A stretch of DNA of 50,148 nucleotides from CAZUMW01 sp964621615 (lineage in GTDB: Bacteria > Desulfobacterota > WTBG01 > CAIYCZ01 > CAIRTM01). Shown here piece by piece: positions 27,540 through 36,487 of the stretch; the first letter of the stretch is position 1; every line of letters starts with the position of its first letter. A program made the position numbers and the translations under genes. The notes under the pieces were generated by a model. The model saw only the letters and a program-made list of their open reading frames with translations. It did not search any database and was not told where the DNA came from. The stretch spans positions 1-50,148 of the forward strand of contig CAZUMW010000034.1 in assembly GCA_964621615.1 (NCBI GenBank), written 5' to 3'.

Positions 27540-28142
27540 ATGCTTATTAAAATTTATGAGAGCCACCCGCAGAAGCGAGTCATTGCGAAAGCCGCCGGCA
27601 TTCTCAAAAGCGGCGGCCTGGTTGTTTACCCGACTGACACCATTTACGGCCTGGGGTGTGACCTGCACAACAAGCGGGCGCTGAAAAAGCTGTATCACAT
27701 AAAAGGCATGGACGAAAAAAGCCCGCTCAGCTTTATTTCCCCCGACCTGAGCGAGGTGTCAACCTATGCAATCGTTTCAACCAGAGCCTACCGGCTTATG
27801 AATAAATACCTGCCGGGGCCGTTCACCTTCATACTGCCCGCAACAAAGGAAGTGAACAGGTATATGCTGTATAAGCGCAGGCATATCGGAATTCGCGTAC
27901 CGGAAAGCAACGTGTGCCGCGAGCTTACCCGGGAGCTCGGCAATCCCGTCATTTCCACAAGCATACCCCTATGGGGTGAAAAGGTCCTTAACTCAGGGGA
28001 CGTAATCGAAGAATATTTCGGCAGTCAGGTCGATCTGGTGCTGGACGGCGGCGTTCTGATTTCCGCCCCCTCAACCATAGTTGATGCAACCGAAGATGCG
28101 TTCCGCGTGCTGCGTCAGGGCAAAGGCAGCATTGAGCTGTAG
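27540..28142 (+). CDS. YciO/TsaC/YrdC-family protein
   Basis: This 200-residue protein has the YrdC-fold motif VVYPTDTIYGLGCD and the KSPLSFI/STSIPL pair that line the nucleotide site. Family members make threonylcarbamoyl-AMP for the t6A tRNA modification (TsaC), or are the less understood YciO. The SEVSTYAIVSTRAYRLM and LPGPFTFILPATKEV segments resemble E. coli YciO more closely than TsaC, so TsaC activity is not assured. The ribosome binding site is weak. It is divergent from the S10 peptidase. Confidence 0.88.
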   Translation: MLIKIYESHPQKRVIAKAAGILKSGGLVVYPTDTIYGLGCDLHNKRALKKLYHIKGMDEKSPLSFISPDLSEVSTYAIVSTRAYRLMNKYLPGPFTFILPATKEVNRYMLYKRRHIGIRVPESNVCRELTRELGNPVISTSIPLWGEKVLNSGDVIEEYFGSQVDLVLDGGVLISAPSTIVDATEDAFRVLRQGKGSIEL

Positions 28143-28211
28143 CCTGGAAACACAGGTCCATCAGCCAGACAAAGACCGGAATCTGCCATCGTCACGAAAG
28201 GACGGACGCAC

Positions 28212-30047
28212 ATGATAGCAAAAAAGCGGTCATACCACACGCTGCGTGATTTTTTTCTGGTCGTGTTCAAGCACAAAACCGTCATTGCTCTTTTTTTCAT
28301 GGTCTGCGTTCTTGCAGCAGTGGCCAGCACCTTTATGATCACGCCGGTGTATGAGTCATCGATCAAACTGCTGGTGCAGACCCCCTCCCCGGCCGAAACC
28401 GGCAGCGCTGCCGACAAAGACAAGGCAACAGTAATCGACACCGCAGTAGAGCTGATGACCGGCAGATACCTGATCGAAAAAGTGATCCGGGAATTCGGCA
28501 TAGACAGGCTGTACCCCGATCTTACGGACACCGGCATTCTTGAGCGGTTTTCAAAGCTGGAGAAAGCAATTATCCGCTTTCAGAAAGATCTCGCCATACA
28601 AAAAGGCAACATTATTGAAATTTCTTTCTGCCACCGCGACCCGAAGCTCGCTGCTGCTGTGCTGAACAACCTGATCGACGCCTTCCTTGACTACTACCTT
28701 GAAATCCAGAAGCAGGATGAAAAATACAACTTTTTCAAACAGCAGGCCCAGCTGATGAAACAGCGGCTGGAGCAGTCGCAGAAAGAGCTTGGGCTTTTTC
28801 GCAATGAGCGCAAGATAAGCTCGATAAAAAAGCAAAAGAGCCTGCTTCTTCTGCAGATATCTGATCTTGAAATAGAGCTGTCAAAAGCGCAGGCTGAAAT
28901 CAGCAAGCTCGAGGGGCTCGCTGAGAGCGTCCAGCAGGGCACTGAGGAGCGACAGCAGATCGCCCGGGAGCGCATCGCGCTCAAAAGCAAAGCAAAAAAG
29001 CTGCAGCAGCAGATAGCATCGTACCGGCTGCAGCTCAATCGCCTGGACAAGGCGGAAACCCGGCTGCACGAGCTTGAGCGTCAGGTGCGGCTGGACGAGG
29101 AAAATTATCTGCTGTATGCAAAAAAAACCGAGGAGGCGCGGATATCCAGCGCAAAGGAGCAGCAGAAGATCATTCACTTTACGGTTATCGAGCCTGCGCT
29201 GCCTCCCATTACACCGGTCAAGACGCAGCAGTTCCGCATTATCGGCATCGCCGTTATCGTCAGCCTGATAGGCGGCGTGTTGCTGGCCTTCATGTGCGAG
29301 TATTTTTCGCACACCTTTGATAACCTGAACGACATTGAAGAAATTCTGAAATCGGCGGGCATTGCAGCCTATCCCGAGCTGGCGCCCTCGCAGCTGAGCC
29401 GGGTTCAGGCGGGCACCCTGCCTGAGCGATTCATGGAGGAAAGCAGCCGTATCATGCATCACGCTGCACGGATGTTCCCCGACAGCAGCAGCAAATCGCT
29501 GCTGTTCTCAAGCCCCAACATGCACGAGGGCTCCTCAACGGTACTGTTCAGCGTTGCGCGGACTCTGGCCGACAATGGCGAGGACGTGCTCCTTGTCGAC
29601 ACGAACCTCAGGCAGCCCTGCCTGCACCGTCTGCTCCAGCTCGATCAGGGACCCGGGGTTGCCGAAGCCGTGCTTGAGAAAAAAGCGGTCGATGATTACA
29701 TACGGGCATCCGGCATCGACAACCTGCGCGTTATCACCAGCGGCTCAACCCGCTCAAACCCGTTCGCGCTGCTGCAGTCGGAATTTTTCGAGGACTTTCT
29801 CCGGGATGTATCAGCGAAAGCGGGGTGGGTTCTTTTTGATGCGCCCCCAATCGCACCGGTAAACGACGTGTGCCTAATAGCGCCAAAATTAAACGGGGTT
29901 GTGATGGTCGTGAAAGCCGGCAAAACCCGCTGGGAGGTTGCGCGCAGCTCCATGGTCCGGCTCAAGCAGTGCAATGCGCATTTATTCGGCATCGTCCTTA
30001 ACCGGCAGAAGCGCTACATACCGGCATGGCTGTATCACAGGCTCTAA
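28212..30047 (+). CDS. Wzz/BY-kinase-like polysaccharide protein with degenerate P-loop
   Basis: This 611-residue inner-membrane protein has the layout of a polysaccharide co-polymerase fused to a bacterial tyrosine kinase. A Wzz domain begins with TM1 (about 18-42). A long periplasmic coiled coil follows (about 160-310). TM2 is at about 342-366, and a cytoplasmic ATPase-like domain spans 400-611. The expected P-loop GEGKST reads HEGSST (438-443): the Lys at 441 is Ser. The second Walker motif (LLVDTNLRQP) and Walker B (VLFDAPP) remain. It may therefore bind but not use ATP, or act as a scaffold in chain-length control. The C-terminal tail has two tyrosines only. Confidence 0.85.
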   Translation: MIAKKRSYHTLRDFFLVVFKHKTVIALFFMVCVLAAVASTFMITPVYESSIKLLVQTPSPAETGSAADKDKATVIDTAVELMTGRYLIEKVIREFGIDRLYPDLTDTGILERFSKLEKAIIRFQKDLAIQKGNIIEISFCHRDPKLAAAVLNNLIDAFLDYYLEIQKQDEKYNFFKQQAQLMKQRLEQSQKELGLFRNERKISSIKKQKSLLLLQISDLEIELSKAQAEISKLEGLAESVQQGTEERQQIARERIALKSKAKKLQQQIASYRLQLNRLDKAETRLHELERQVRLDEENYLLYAKKTEEARISSAKEQQKIIHFTVIEPALPPITPVKTQQFRIIGIAVIVSLIGGVLLAFMCEYFSHTFDNLNDIEEILKSAGIAAYPELAPSQLSRVQAGTLPERFMEESSRIMHHAARMFPDSSSKSLLFSSPNMHEGSSTVLFSVARTLADNGEDVLLVDTNLRQPCLHRLLQLDQGPGVAEAVLEKKAVDDYIRASGIDNLRVITSGSTRSNPFALLQSEFFEDFLRDVSAKAGWVLFDAPPIAPVNDVCLIAPKLNGVVMVVKAGKTRWEVARSSMVRLKQCNAHLFGIVLNRQKRYIPAWLYHRL

Positions 30048-30062
30048 CACGGGCGCTGCTGC

Positions 30063-30986
30063 TCAGCGGCCCGCAGTATGTATAAACAGGCGCCATCCGG
30101 CAAGAACCGCCCCCGGCCGCCCGGCAAGGGCCCGCGAAGCCTCCGCCACCGGCGTAAACCCGCACTCGCCGCAGCGGATCTCACCCCTGCTTTTGGCATA
30201 GCACCCCTCGGTAACCGTACCGTCAGGGTCGACATTAATCAGCACATCCTCCCGGCACACCCAGCGTCGCCCGCTCATGGCCTTAAGCGACCCGGCTGAA
30301 TTCATAATCGGGTATCCCTGCCCTTTGAGCCGCAGCGCCTCCTGCAGAACCTCACGGCGCCCCTCCGTTGTCAATCCAAGCTGATCCTCCCCCTGATTGT
30401 AGGGATAAAAAAGCTGTATGGTTGCCCCTCTCACAGAGGGAAGCCTTCGAATCTCATCAAGCAGCGGCCGCAGCTCATGCCGGTTTTTGCGGTTAACGGT
30501 AATGTGGACAAAAATGCTGGGGTGCCGGGCCTGCTCAAGATTTCTCCACATGCGGTCAAACGAGCCGCTCCGAAGCTCGTTGTGCGTATCACGAAGGCCG
30601 TCGATGCTTACCCACAGCACATCGGCCGCGGGCAGATCAAGCGGAAAGGTGCCGTTTGTGGTAACGCCCACCCGCATAAAAAGGGTTCGGGCATATGACA
30701 CAGCATCCCGAAGTCCCCGTGTCCCGTCGCTCCACACAAACGGCTCGCCGCCTTCAAACATGACAATCAGGCAGCCGCGGGATGCAAGCGCATCAAGTGA
30801 CCGGACAGCGGTTTCAAAGGACATGTGCGACCCTGGCTCCCCTGAGCGGTGGTGAAACGGGCATGCACGGCACGACAGATTGCAGCGGTAGGTCAGCTTG
30901 AAGCTCGCAAGAAGGGGTACCCGCTGCCGGAAAAGTTTCCGCCGCACATAAAATACAAGCAGTTTGCCGAACCAGTCCATGGGCAT
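30063..30986 (-). CDS. Radical SAM protein with C-terminal cysteine cluster
   Basis: This 307-residue protein has the CxxxCxxC motif as CNLSCRAC (near residue 35), a GGEP motif (FEGGEPFVW) and the SAM-contacting TTNGT. The C-terminus contains a CREDVLINVDPDGTVTEGC segment and CGEC, resembling the SPASM/twitch region that carries auxiliary clusters in peptide-modifying or maturase enzymes. No small precursor peptide was found nearby. The gene lies 63 bp downstream of the DUF4340 gene on the same strand, so it may be the last gene of the ABC cluster. The substrate is unknown. Confidence 0.88.
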   Translation of the reverse strand: MPMDWFGKLLVFYVRRKLFRQRVPLLASFKLTYRCNLSCRACPFHHRSGEPGSHMSFETAVRSLDALASRGCLIVMFEGGEPFVWSDGTRGLRDAVSYARTLFMRVGVTTNGTFPLDLPAADVLWVSIDGLRDTHNELRSGSFDRMWRNLEQARHPSIFVHITVNRKNRHELRPLLDEIRRLPSVRGATIQLFYPYNQGEDQLGLTTEGRREVLQEALRLKGQGYPIMNSAGSLKAMSGRRWVCREDVLINVDPDGTVTEGCYAKSRGEIRCGECGFTPVAEASRALAGRPGAVLAGWRLFIHTAGR

Positions 30987-31049
30987 AAAAGATATCGGGA
31001 AATTCGGTCAGAAAACGCACCTGTACAGCTGCAGCGCCGCTCAGCCTTT

Positions 31050-31592
31050 TTAATATGAGCCCGGGCGCGTGACATTGTCAAAGAAGGTGTTCAGGGCGAA
31101 TCGAATGTAGGTCCCCAGAAGAAGCACGCTGTTTTCCCCTTCCCGTTGCGCATACAGGCTCACCCCGCTCGGTGCGGTTTTGCCGAGAAGAAGCGTTTCC
31201 CCGGCCTGCTCATTTTTTTTCACAAGCGCTATGCGGCAGGACGGGGCTGCAAGGCCGTATTGCGTCAGATCGTCGGGAGACTCGGCAATCACCTCGATAA
31301 CAACCGTTGTGACAATGGTGTCGAGCAGGCTTTCGACCAGGGAATCTTTGACGGTGCATCCGCGGGGCTGTACAACCTTCCAGCCTCCGCCGGCGGTGCG
31401 GCGGACAATCACGGTTTCATCCTCCCGCGCTATCCGCACAGCCGTCACATCGTCTGCGCTCAGCGTAAAAACGGTGTTCCGAACCGGCTCGGGAACCGCA
31501 ACCTCAATGCTCTCCCGCCGCTCAAACATAAGCACATATGCAAGCAGGCAGGCAAACACCGCTGCCCAGAAAATCAGCCGCTGCAAATTCAT
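31050..31592 (-). CDS. DUF4340-type protein
   Basis: This 180-residue protein has one N-terminal membrane segment (RLIFWAAVFACLLAYVLMF) and an external domain resembling DUF4340: repeats of the type WKVVQP and CRIALVKKNEQAGETLLLGK. DUF4340 proteins often accompany GldG-like genes. I chose the ATG at 31592 because it overlaps the GldG stop as ATGA, with GGAGG about 10 nt upstream. The function is unknown, but its place at the end of the ABC cluster suggests that it acts with that transporter at the membrane. Confidence 0.72.
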   Translation of the reverse strand: MNLQRLIFWAAVFACLLAYVLMFERRESIEVAVPEPVRNTVFTLSADDVTAVRIAREDETVIVRRTAGGGWKVVQPRGCTVKDSLVESLLDTIVTTVVIEVIAESPDDLTQYGLAAPSCRIALVKKNEQAGETLLLGKTAPSGVSLYAQREGENSVLLLGTYIRFALNTFFDNVTRPGSY

Positions 31593-32977
31593 CGTCGCGC
31601 GCGCCTCCACAACATAACCAGCAGGCCCGCCAGCAGAATCAGCGCCGGCTCGACCACAACCGACAGCCAGAATATCAGGCGGCCCTGATTTTCGGTCAGA
31701 AAAAGCATCGAGACAGGGGCGCTTCCCTTCTTCGGCCGGGCTGAGATCAGCCGTGACTGGCCGGACAGCCAGTTTACCATATTCAAAAACAAATCCTTGT
31801 TTCCCAGCAGATTCATATAGTGATTTGTGGCGAATTCCGAGTCGCCCATGACAAGCAGGCGGCCGGTTTCAGCGCCCTCGTGCACGGTTACAATCGCGCT
31901 CACCGGCACCGGCCCGGCCAGGTCCATACCCGGATCGAAGCTCACTCTGCCTTCATACACGCTCTGCGTGTCCCGCTCAGCCCAGCTGTCGGGCCCTGTC
32001 CGCGCAAACACAGATACCGATGAATCGGCCGCGGCACCGCCTTCGGGAATAACCGACCTGCAGTATGGGAACACAACGGTCTCGCTCATATACTGCGTTA
32101 TCGGGTGATTTTCATCAGGCCTGACTATGGGGCTCAGATTGTCAAGCCCCATAAGCTTGCTTTTTGCATCAATAATAAAATCACGGGTAAGCTGCACCCC
32201 GTACCGGCGCTGAAGCCACTGCTCTATGACCGGGAGCGGGAACGGATCAAGGCACATGATGACCCTGCCCCCCTGTTTCAGATAGTCATCGATGACGGCA
32301 AGCTCTTTTTCAAAATAATCTTTTTGCGGACCGGCGGCAACAAGAACCAGCGTATCATCGGGAACGCGGCCGGCCTGCATCAGCAGAAGATTCTCGGCCG
32401 TGTAGTTTTCAGTTTCAAGCGCCTGCATAATCCGTGAGTACCCTGTTTCGGGATCAGCTGTTTCGATATTCTTTTCGCCGTGCCCGGTAACAAAGCGGAT
32501 GATTTTGGTTGTTTTTTCAGTGAGCCGGATGATGCCGCTGACAAGGTTTTCCTCATTGCAGTATGCTATTTTTTCCCGCCTGCCCTGATACATAAGCACC
32601 CCCGCTCCGTAGCGCTGTATGCCGAACGTTTCGGCGCGCGCGGGGTTTTTTTCAAGGTTTAAAAACGTATAGTGAAACCTGTCGCAGTACCGGGCGACCC
32701 GCTCCAGAATGTCCCGCATTTCCTCCTCCTCCTGCTGGCGGTAAAACACCATCGCATGCAGGTCTTCTGACAGGGAATCGAGCACGCGGCGGGTCTGTGA
32801 GGAAAGCGTGTAGGTTTTCTCCGGGGTCATGTCCAGCCGCACCCGGTGGTTGTAGGCAATGACATTTACAAGCCCGAGAGAGCCCGCCACAAAGACAACC
32901 AGCAGCGCCAGCTCCAGCCAGCACCTGAGCGATTGGGTTAGGAGCCGAGGCCGCGCCTTCATGCAACACCCCTCCAC
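31589..32977 (-). CDS. GldG-like auxiliary protein of an ABC system
   Basis: This 462-residue protein has an N-terminal membrane segment (LVVFVAGSLGLVNVIAY), a large periplasmic domain resembling the GldG/ABC-type uncharacterised domain (DMTPEKTYTLSSQTRRVL near residue 50, FVTGHGEKNIE, GGRVIMCLDPFPLPV), and a C-terminal membrane segment (IFWLSVVVEPALILLAGLLVM). In Flavobacteria, GldG works with GldA and GldF in gliding. In other bacteria the same set occurs without gliding and its cargo is unknown. It overlaps the permease gene by 19 bp and the DUF4340 gene by 4 bp. Confidence 0.83.
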   Translation of the reverse strand: MEGCCMKARPRLLTQSLRCWLELALLVVFVAGSLGLVNVIAYNHRVRLDMTPEKTYTLSSQTRRVLDSLSEDLHAMVFYRQQEEEEMRDILERVARYCDRFHYTFLNLEKNPARAETFGIQRYGAGVLMYQGRREKIAYCNEENLVSGIIRLTEKTTKIIRFVTGHGEKNIETADPETGYSRIMQALETENYTAENLLLMQAGRVPDDTLVLVAAGPQKDYFEKELAVIDDYLKQGGRVIMCLDPFPLPVIEQWLQRRYGVQLTRDFIIDAKSKLMGLDNLSPIVRPDENHPITQYMSETVVFPYCRSVIPEGGAAADSSVSVFARTGPDSWAERDTQSVYEGRVSFDPGMDLAGPVPVSAIVTVHEGAETGRLLVMGDSEFATNHYMNLLGNKDLFLNMVNWLSGQSRLISARPKKGSAPVSMLFLTENQGRLIFWLSVVVEPALILLAGLLVMLWRRARR

Positions 32978-33699
32978 ATGCGGGACTCAAGAGAGCGAAA
33001 GGTCAAAAACAGAAAGAAAAAAATAAAGCTGCAATAATAAATGATGCCGTCAACGTCGATCACTCCTTTTATGAAATCAAGATAGTGCTCAGACAGAGAA
33101 AGCTGATGCAGCAGCATGACGGCCTGCGAGCCGGCTACAGCCTCGTTCCAGTCTATGTTCCACATGAAAAGCAGGGTGCCGAACGTTGTTATCGCAGCAA
33201 CAATCTGATTTTCGGTAAGCGAGGACAGAAAAAGGCCGCAGGCGATACATGATGCACCGAGCAGAAAAAGCCCCAGATACTGTGCGCACAGCGGTCCGAT
33301 TTCGACCTCATAGACAATCGCAAGCAAGGCCGGGTACAGCAGGGTCAGCAGCAGCATGGCGGCATAGACAATGAGGCAGGCGATATATTTTCCCAGGATA
33401 ATGTCACCGTCGCTCAGGGGGCTGGTAAACAGGAGCTCAATGGTGCCGAGCTTCTTTTCCTCGGCAAAAAGGCGCATGGTGAGAATGGGAATAAGCGACA
33501 GCGGGGCAAAACGCATATAGTAAAAGGTGTACTGCCACAGCCCCAGCTTCACATCCGAGCCGACAAAGGTAATAAACATCACCAGGTTCGTATAAAAAGA
33601 ATAGCCCGCTATAACCAGAAAAATAGCGATAACGGCATATGCGGTAAAAGAGGAGAAATATGACCTGAGCTCCCGTTTTATGATAGTGAGCATATTCAC
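32959..33699 (-). CDS. ABC-2 type permease (GldF/NosY-like)
   Basis: This 246-residue integral membrane protein has about six hydrophobic segments (FTAYAVIAIFLVIAGYSF, AAMLLLTLLYPALLAIVY, LGLFLLGASCIACGLFLSSL, and others). A cytoplasmic loop reads MRLFAEEKKLGTIELLFTSP, the EEK-GTIE-L element common to ABC-2 permeases. It is the membrane channel partner of the ATPase upstream, whose stop it overlaps by 4 bp. Together with the ATPase and the GldG-like protein it forms one ABC complex. Confidence 0.9.
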   Translation of the reverse strand: MNMLTIIKRELRSYFSSFTAYAVIAIFLVIAGYSFYTNLVMFITFVGSDVKLGLWQYTFYYMRFAPLSLIPILTMRLFAEEKKLGTIELLFTSPLSDGDIILGKYIACLIVYAAMLLLTLLYPALLAIVYEVEIGPLCAQYLGLFLLGASCIACGLFLSSLTENQIVAAITTFGTLLFMWNIDWNEAVAGSQAVMLLHQLSLSEHYLDFIKGVIDVDGIIYYCSFIFFFLFLTFRSLESRMWRGVA

Positions 33700-34652
33700 T
33701 GCCGATTCTGTTCCTGCTGAGTTATCAGTTGAATGAAGATTTCCTCCAGGGTCATGTCAGCCGGCTTTATTTCCCGCAGGCACCAGCCGCGCTCGCGCAC
33801 GCAGGCGGCAAGAGCGTTGACAATGTTCGGGCTTTCGGCAGCCTCCACCTCGCAGCAATCAAGCTCACGCGTGCCCATTCGAACCGGCTCGACATGCCGA
33901 ACGCCCTCGACCGTTTTCAGGGCTTCGGCAACTGCTTCAGCAGGGCCGTCGGCCCGAACAAGGAGCCGGGGGACCTTCATGATCTGCTTCATCAGTTTTT
34001 CGGGCGTATCCACAGCGACCATTTTTCCCTCATGGATAATGACCACCCGGTCGCAGGTCATGCTCACCTCGGGAAGTATGTGCGTGCTGAGCATGACCGT
34101 CCGCGACTGCCCCAGCCCGCGGATCAAGCTGCGTATTTCGATAATCTGCTTGGGGTCAAGCCCTATGGTCGGCTCATCAAGTATGAGCACCTCCGGGTCG
34201 TTGAGGAGCGCCTGCGCAAGGCCGACCCGCTGCCGATATCCCTTTGAAAGCCTGCCGATAAGACGGTGGCTCACGTGGTCGAGGCCGCACTGATGCATAA
34301 TCTCAGCCACGTGATCGCTCCGCCTGCCGGCGGGAACGCCTTTCACCTCGGCAAAAAACAACAGGTAGCCGCTGACCGGCATATCAAGATACAGCGGAAC
34401 GTTCTCCGGCATATAGCCGATTCGGCTCCGCGCCCGGCGCGCATGCCTGACCACGTCATAGCCGCACACCCGGACCGCCCCCCTGGTCGGAGGGAAAAAT
34501 CCTGTCAGTATTCTCATGGTTGTGGTTTTGCCCGACCCGTTGGGGCCGAGAAACCCCATAATCTCACCTTTTTCAACGCTGAAGGACAGATCGTCCACGC
34601 CGCGTGACGGCCCGTAGTGCTTAGTGAGATGTGCAACCTCAATTGCAGCCAT
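33696..34652 (-). CDS. ABC transporter ATPase (GldA/NosF-like)
   Basis: This 318-residue ATPase powers the membrane complex. It has Walker A GPNGSGKTT (about 36-44), Q-loop, the signature LSKGYRQRVGLAQAL, Walker B VLILDEPTIGLDP and the switch His in STHILPE. The C-terminal 90 residues form the regulatory tail usual for this subfamily. It is the first gene of a four-gene overlapping unit (ATPase, permease, GldG-like, DUF4340). A 665-bp non-coding stretch lies upstream. Confidence 0.95.
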   Translation of the reverse strand: MAAIEVAHLTKHYGPSRGVDDLSFSVEKGEIMGFLGPNGSGKTTTMRILTGFFPPTRGAVRVCGYDVVRHARRARSRIGYMPENVPLYLDMPVSGYLLFFAEVKGVPAGRRSDHVAEIMHQCGLDHVSHRLIGRLSKGYRQRVGLAQALLNDPEVLILDEPTIGLDPKQIIEIRSLIRGLGQSRTVMLSTHILPEVSMTCDRVVIIHEGKMVAVDTPEKLMKQIMKVPRLLVRADGPAEAVAEALKTVEGVRHVEPVRMGTRELDCCEVEAAESPNIVNALAACVRERGWCLREIKPADMTLEEIFIQLITQQEQNRQ

Positions 34653-35271
34653 GGATAAACACCTGTTTATGAAGAAAAGGAGAAACGCCCGGGCGCTGAA
34701 AAAAAACGAGCGCCTTCTCTACATTGAGCTGCCCCGGGCTACAGGCCGGTGGATTAATGTATCCCGACATGCCGGGGCAAAAACCAACACATACCGCAAG
34801 ATTTCTCCTGAGGGTGAATCCCTGAATAAACAGCGCGCTCTGAGCGAATAATCATTCATCGCCTCTCAAAGATCCCCGACGGCATGTCGGGGGGGAGGCG
34901 AGGGTCTCAACCCCCGAAGAAGACAACAGTGAGTGCCGGGTACTGTAGCATTTTGCAGCGGAATCTGTCAATCGCTGCGTATCCGGCTCTTCGGGGTGAT
35001 CATTCAGAATGCGGCCGCTTTGCTCAGCGTGCAGCTCCTGCAGAGTTTTCAGCGTGCGCTCAATCCTGCGCGGGCGACGGGCTGGATCCATGAGCTGCAC
35101 CATCTTTTCATGATCATGGTGGAATAGTATCAGCTTGCAGCCAAAATTGCAACAAAGGCTGAGGCCCGCACACGGCACAGCACGCGATTGTGAAAGCATA
35201 ACTTCCTGAAACCGCGCAGAGGCATCCAGGGTCACGTTCAGAAAATACTCCTGCGTATTGAAAACGCACTG
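34653..35271. other. Non-coding region with REP-like palindromes
   Basis: No convincing gene is seen. CCCGACATGCCG at 34763-34774 recurs perfectly inverted at 34880-34891. The second copy is inside a CCCCGAC-GGCAT-GTCGGGG palindrome (34874-34892). A GGCGCT/AGCGCC stem brackets an A-run at 34692-34713. These look like repetitive extragenic palindromes or the remains of a transposable element. Confidence 0.45.
34852..35235 (-). CDS. Doubtful hypothetical ORF
   Basis: This frame gives a 127-residue sequence from a GTG start with an AGGAG 12 nt away. It has no recognisable domain and includes the palindromic repeat near its end, which argues against a conserved gene. The middle (KMVQLMDPARRPRRIERTL) has some coding-like composition. 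It could be a decayed gene fragment. Confidence 0.15.
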   Translation of the reverse strand: MTLDASARFQEVMLSQSRAVPCAGLSLCCNFGCKLILFHHDHEKMVQLMDPARRPRRIERTLKTLQELHAEQSGRILNDHPEEPDTQRLTDSAAKCYSTRHSLLSSSGVETLASPPTCRRGSLRGDE

Positions 35272-35292
35272 TTTTTATACTACGTATAAAAA
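35272..35292. promoter_or_regulatory. 21-bp perfect palindrome upstream of the ErcA-like gene
   Basis: TTTTTATAC-TAC-GTATAAAAA has perfect 9-bp arms and a 3-bp centre. It ends 25 bp before the ATG and overlaps the likely -10 region (TATACT and TATAAA boxes). This is the expected shape and place for an operator of a dimeric repressor. Confidence 0.55.
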
Positions 35293-35317
35293 TATATATC
35301 AGGAGCTCTGACCCGCC

Positions 35318-36487
35318 ATGAACGCCACCCTGTATCAGCTCAATCTGAGAAAATTTGTTGCCCCTGAAATTGTCTACGGAGCGGGGGCACGAAACTTTGT
35401 CGACAGGTATGCGAAAAATCTTGGGGCAAAAAAAGTTCTTGTCGTCTCCGACCCCGGCGTGATGAATGCCGGCTGGGCCGGGGAAGCAGCCGAGAACCTC
35501 GACAAAGCGGGACTTGCCTATACCATCTATACCGGGGTCACCCCCAATCCCCGCGAGGAGGAGGTAATGAGCGGCGCGGAGGCATACAAAAGCGGCAACT
35601 GCAATCTGATAGTCGCGGTAGGGGGCGGAAGCGCAATCGACTGCGCCAAGGGAATCGGCATCGTCAGCAGCAACAGCCGGCATATCCTTTCTTTTGAAGG
35701 AATAGACAAAGTCTGCATTCCTATGCCGCCGCTGATCTGCATTCCGACAACAGGCGGCACGTCGGCCGACCTTTCACAATTCGTCATCATAAAAGATCAG
35801 AAGGAAAATATAAAAAAAGCGATAATCAGCAAGTCTGTTGTCCCCGATGTATCGCTGGTCGATCCGGTTACGCTAACGACAACAGACCCGAACCTGCGGG
35901 CCTGCACAGGCATAGACGCCCTGGTGCACGCTATCGAGGCATTTGTGTCTCTGGCCAGCTCCCCGATGACAGATATTCACGCGATCGAGGCCGTCCGGCT
36001 GATCAGCAGGAATCTGCTGCCCTCGATGCAAGAGCCCGACAACATAGAATACGTGAAAAATGTAATGCTGGGCAGCCTGGAGGCAGGCCTTGCCTTTTCA
36101 AATGCAAGCCTTGGAGCGGTCCACGCAATGGCACACAGCCTGGGCGGCTTTCTTGACCTTCCGCACGGAGAGTGCAATGCAATGCTTTTGAATCACGTCA
36201 TGGAGTTCAATTTCCCCGAGGTTACCGAAAGATTCGAGCGCATCGGTGAGGCAATGGACCTGGACATGCGGGCAATGAGCCATGCTGCAAAAAAAGCGGC
36301 GGTTGTCGGTGCGGTCAGCCGGCTGCGAAAAAACGCCGGCGTCGGCAGCACGTTGCAAACCCGCGGGGTTCACCGGGCAGATGTTCCCGAGCTGGCGGCC
36401 AATGCCCTCCGGGACCCCTGCATTGTCACAAACCCCCGGAAAGCAAACAAGCGCGATTTAGAGGTGATCTATGAAGGAGCGATGTGA
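35318..36487 (+). CDS. ercA: ErcA-type iron-containing alcohol dehydrogenase
   Basis: This 389-residue group III alcohol dehydrogenase closely follows the ErcA pattern: LRKFVAPEIVYGAGARNF at the start, SDPGVMNAGW, AVGGGSAIDCAKGIGIV (NAD-binding GGGS at 102-105), and FEGIDKVCIPMPPLICIPTT. Metal ligands D200, H204, H269 and H283 are all present, so dehydrogenase activity is possible. In Pseudomonas, ErcA is needed for sensing and response in ethanol oxidation together with a histidine kinase, and it is annotated as regulatory. Here a hybrid kinase gene overlaps its 3' end by 17 bp, which fits that link. AGGAG lies 12 nt before the ATG. Confidence 0.85.
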   Translation: MNATLYQLNLRKFVAPEIVYGAGARNFVDRYAKNLGAKKVLVVSDPGVMNAGWAGEAAENLDKAGLAYTIYTGVTPNPREEEVMSGAEAYKSGNCNLIVAVGGGSAIDCAKGIGIVSSNSRHILSFEGIDKVCIPMPPLICIPTTGGTSADLSQFVIIKDQKENIKKAIISKSVVPDVSLVDPVTLTTTDPNLRACTGIDALVHAIEAFVSLASSPMTDIHAIEAVRLISRNLLPSMQEPDNIEYVKNVMLGSLEAGLAFSNASLGAVHAMAHSLGGFLDLPHGECNAMLLNHVMEFNFPEVTERFERIGEAMDLDMRAMSHAAKKAAVVGAVSRLRKNAGVGSTLQTRGVHRADVPELAANALRDPCIVTNPRKANKRDLEVIYEGAM

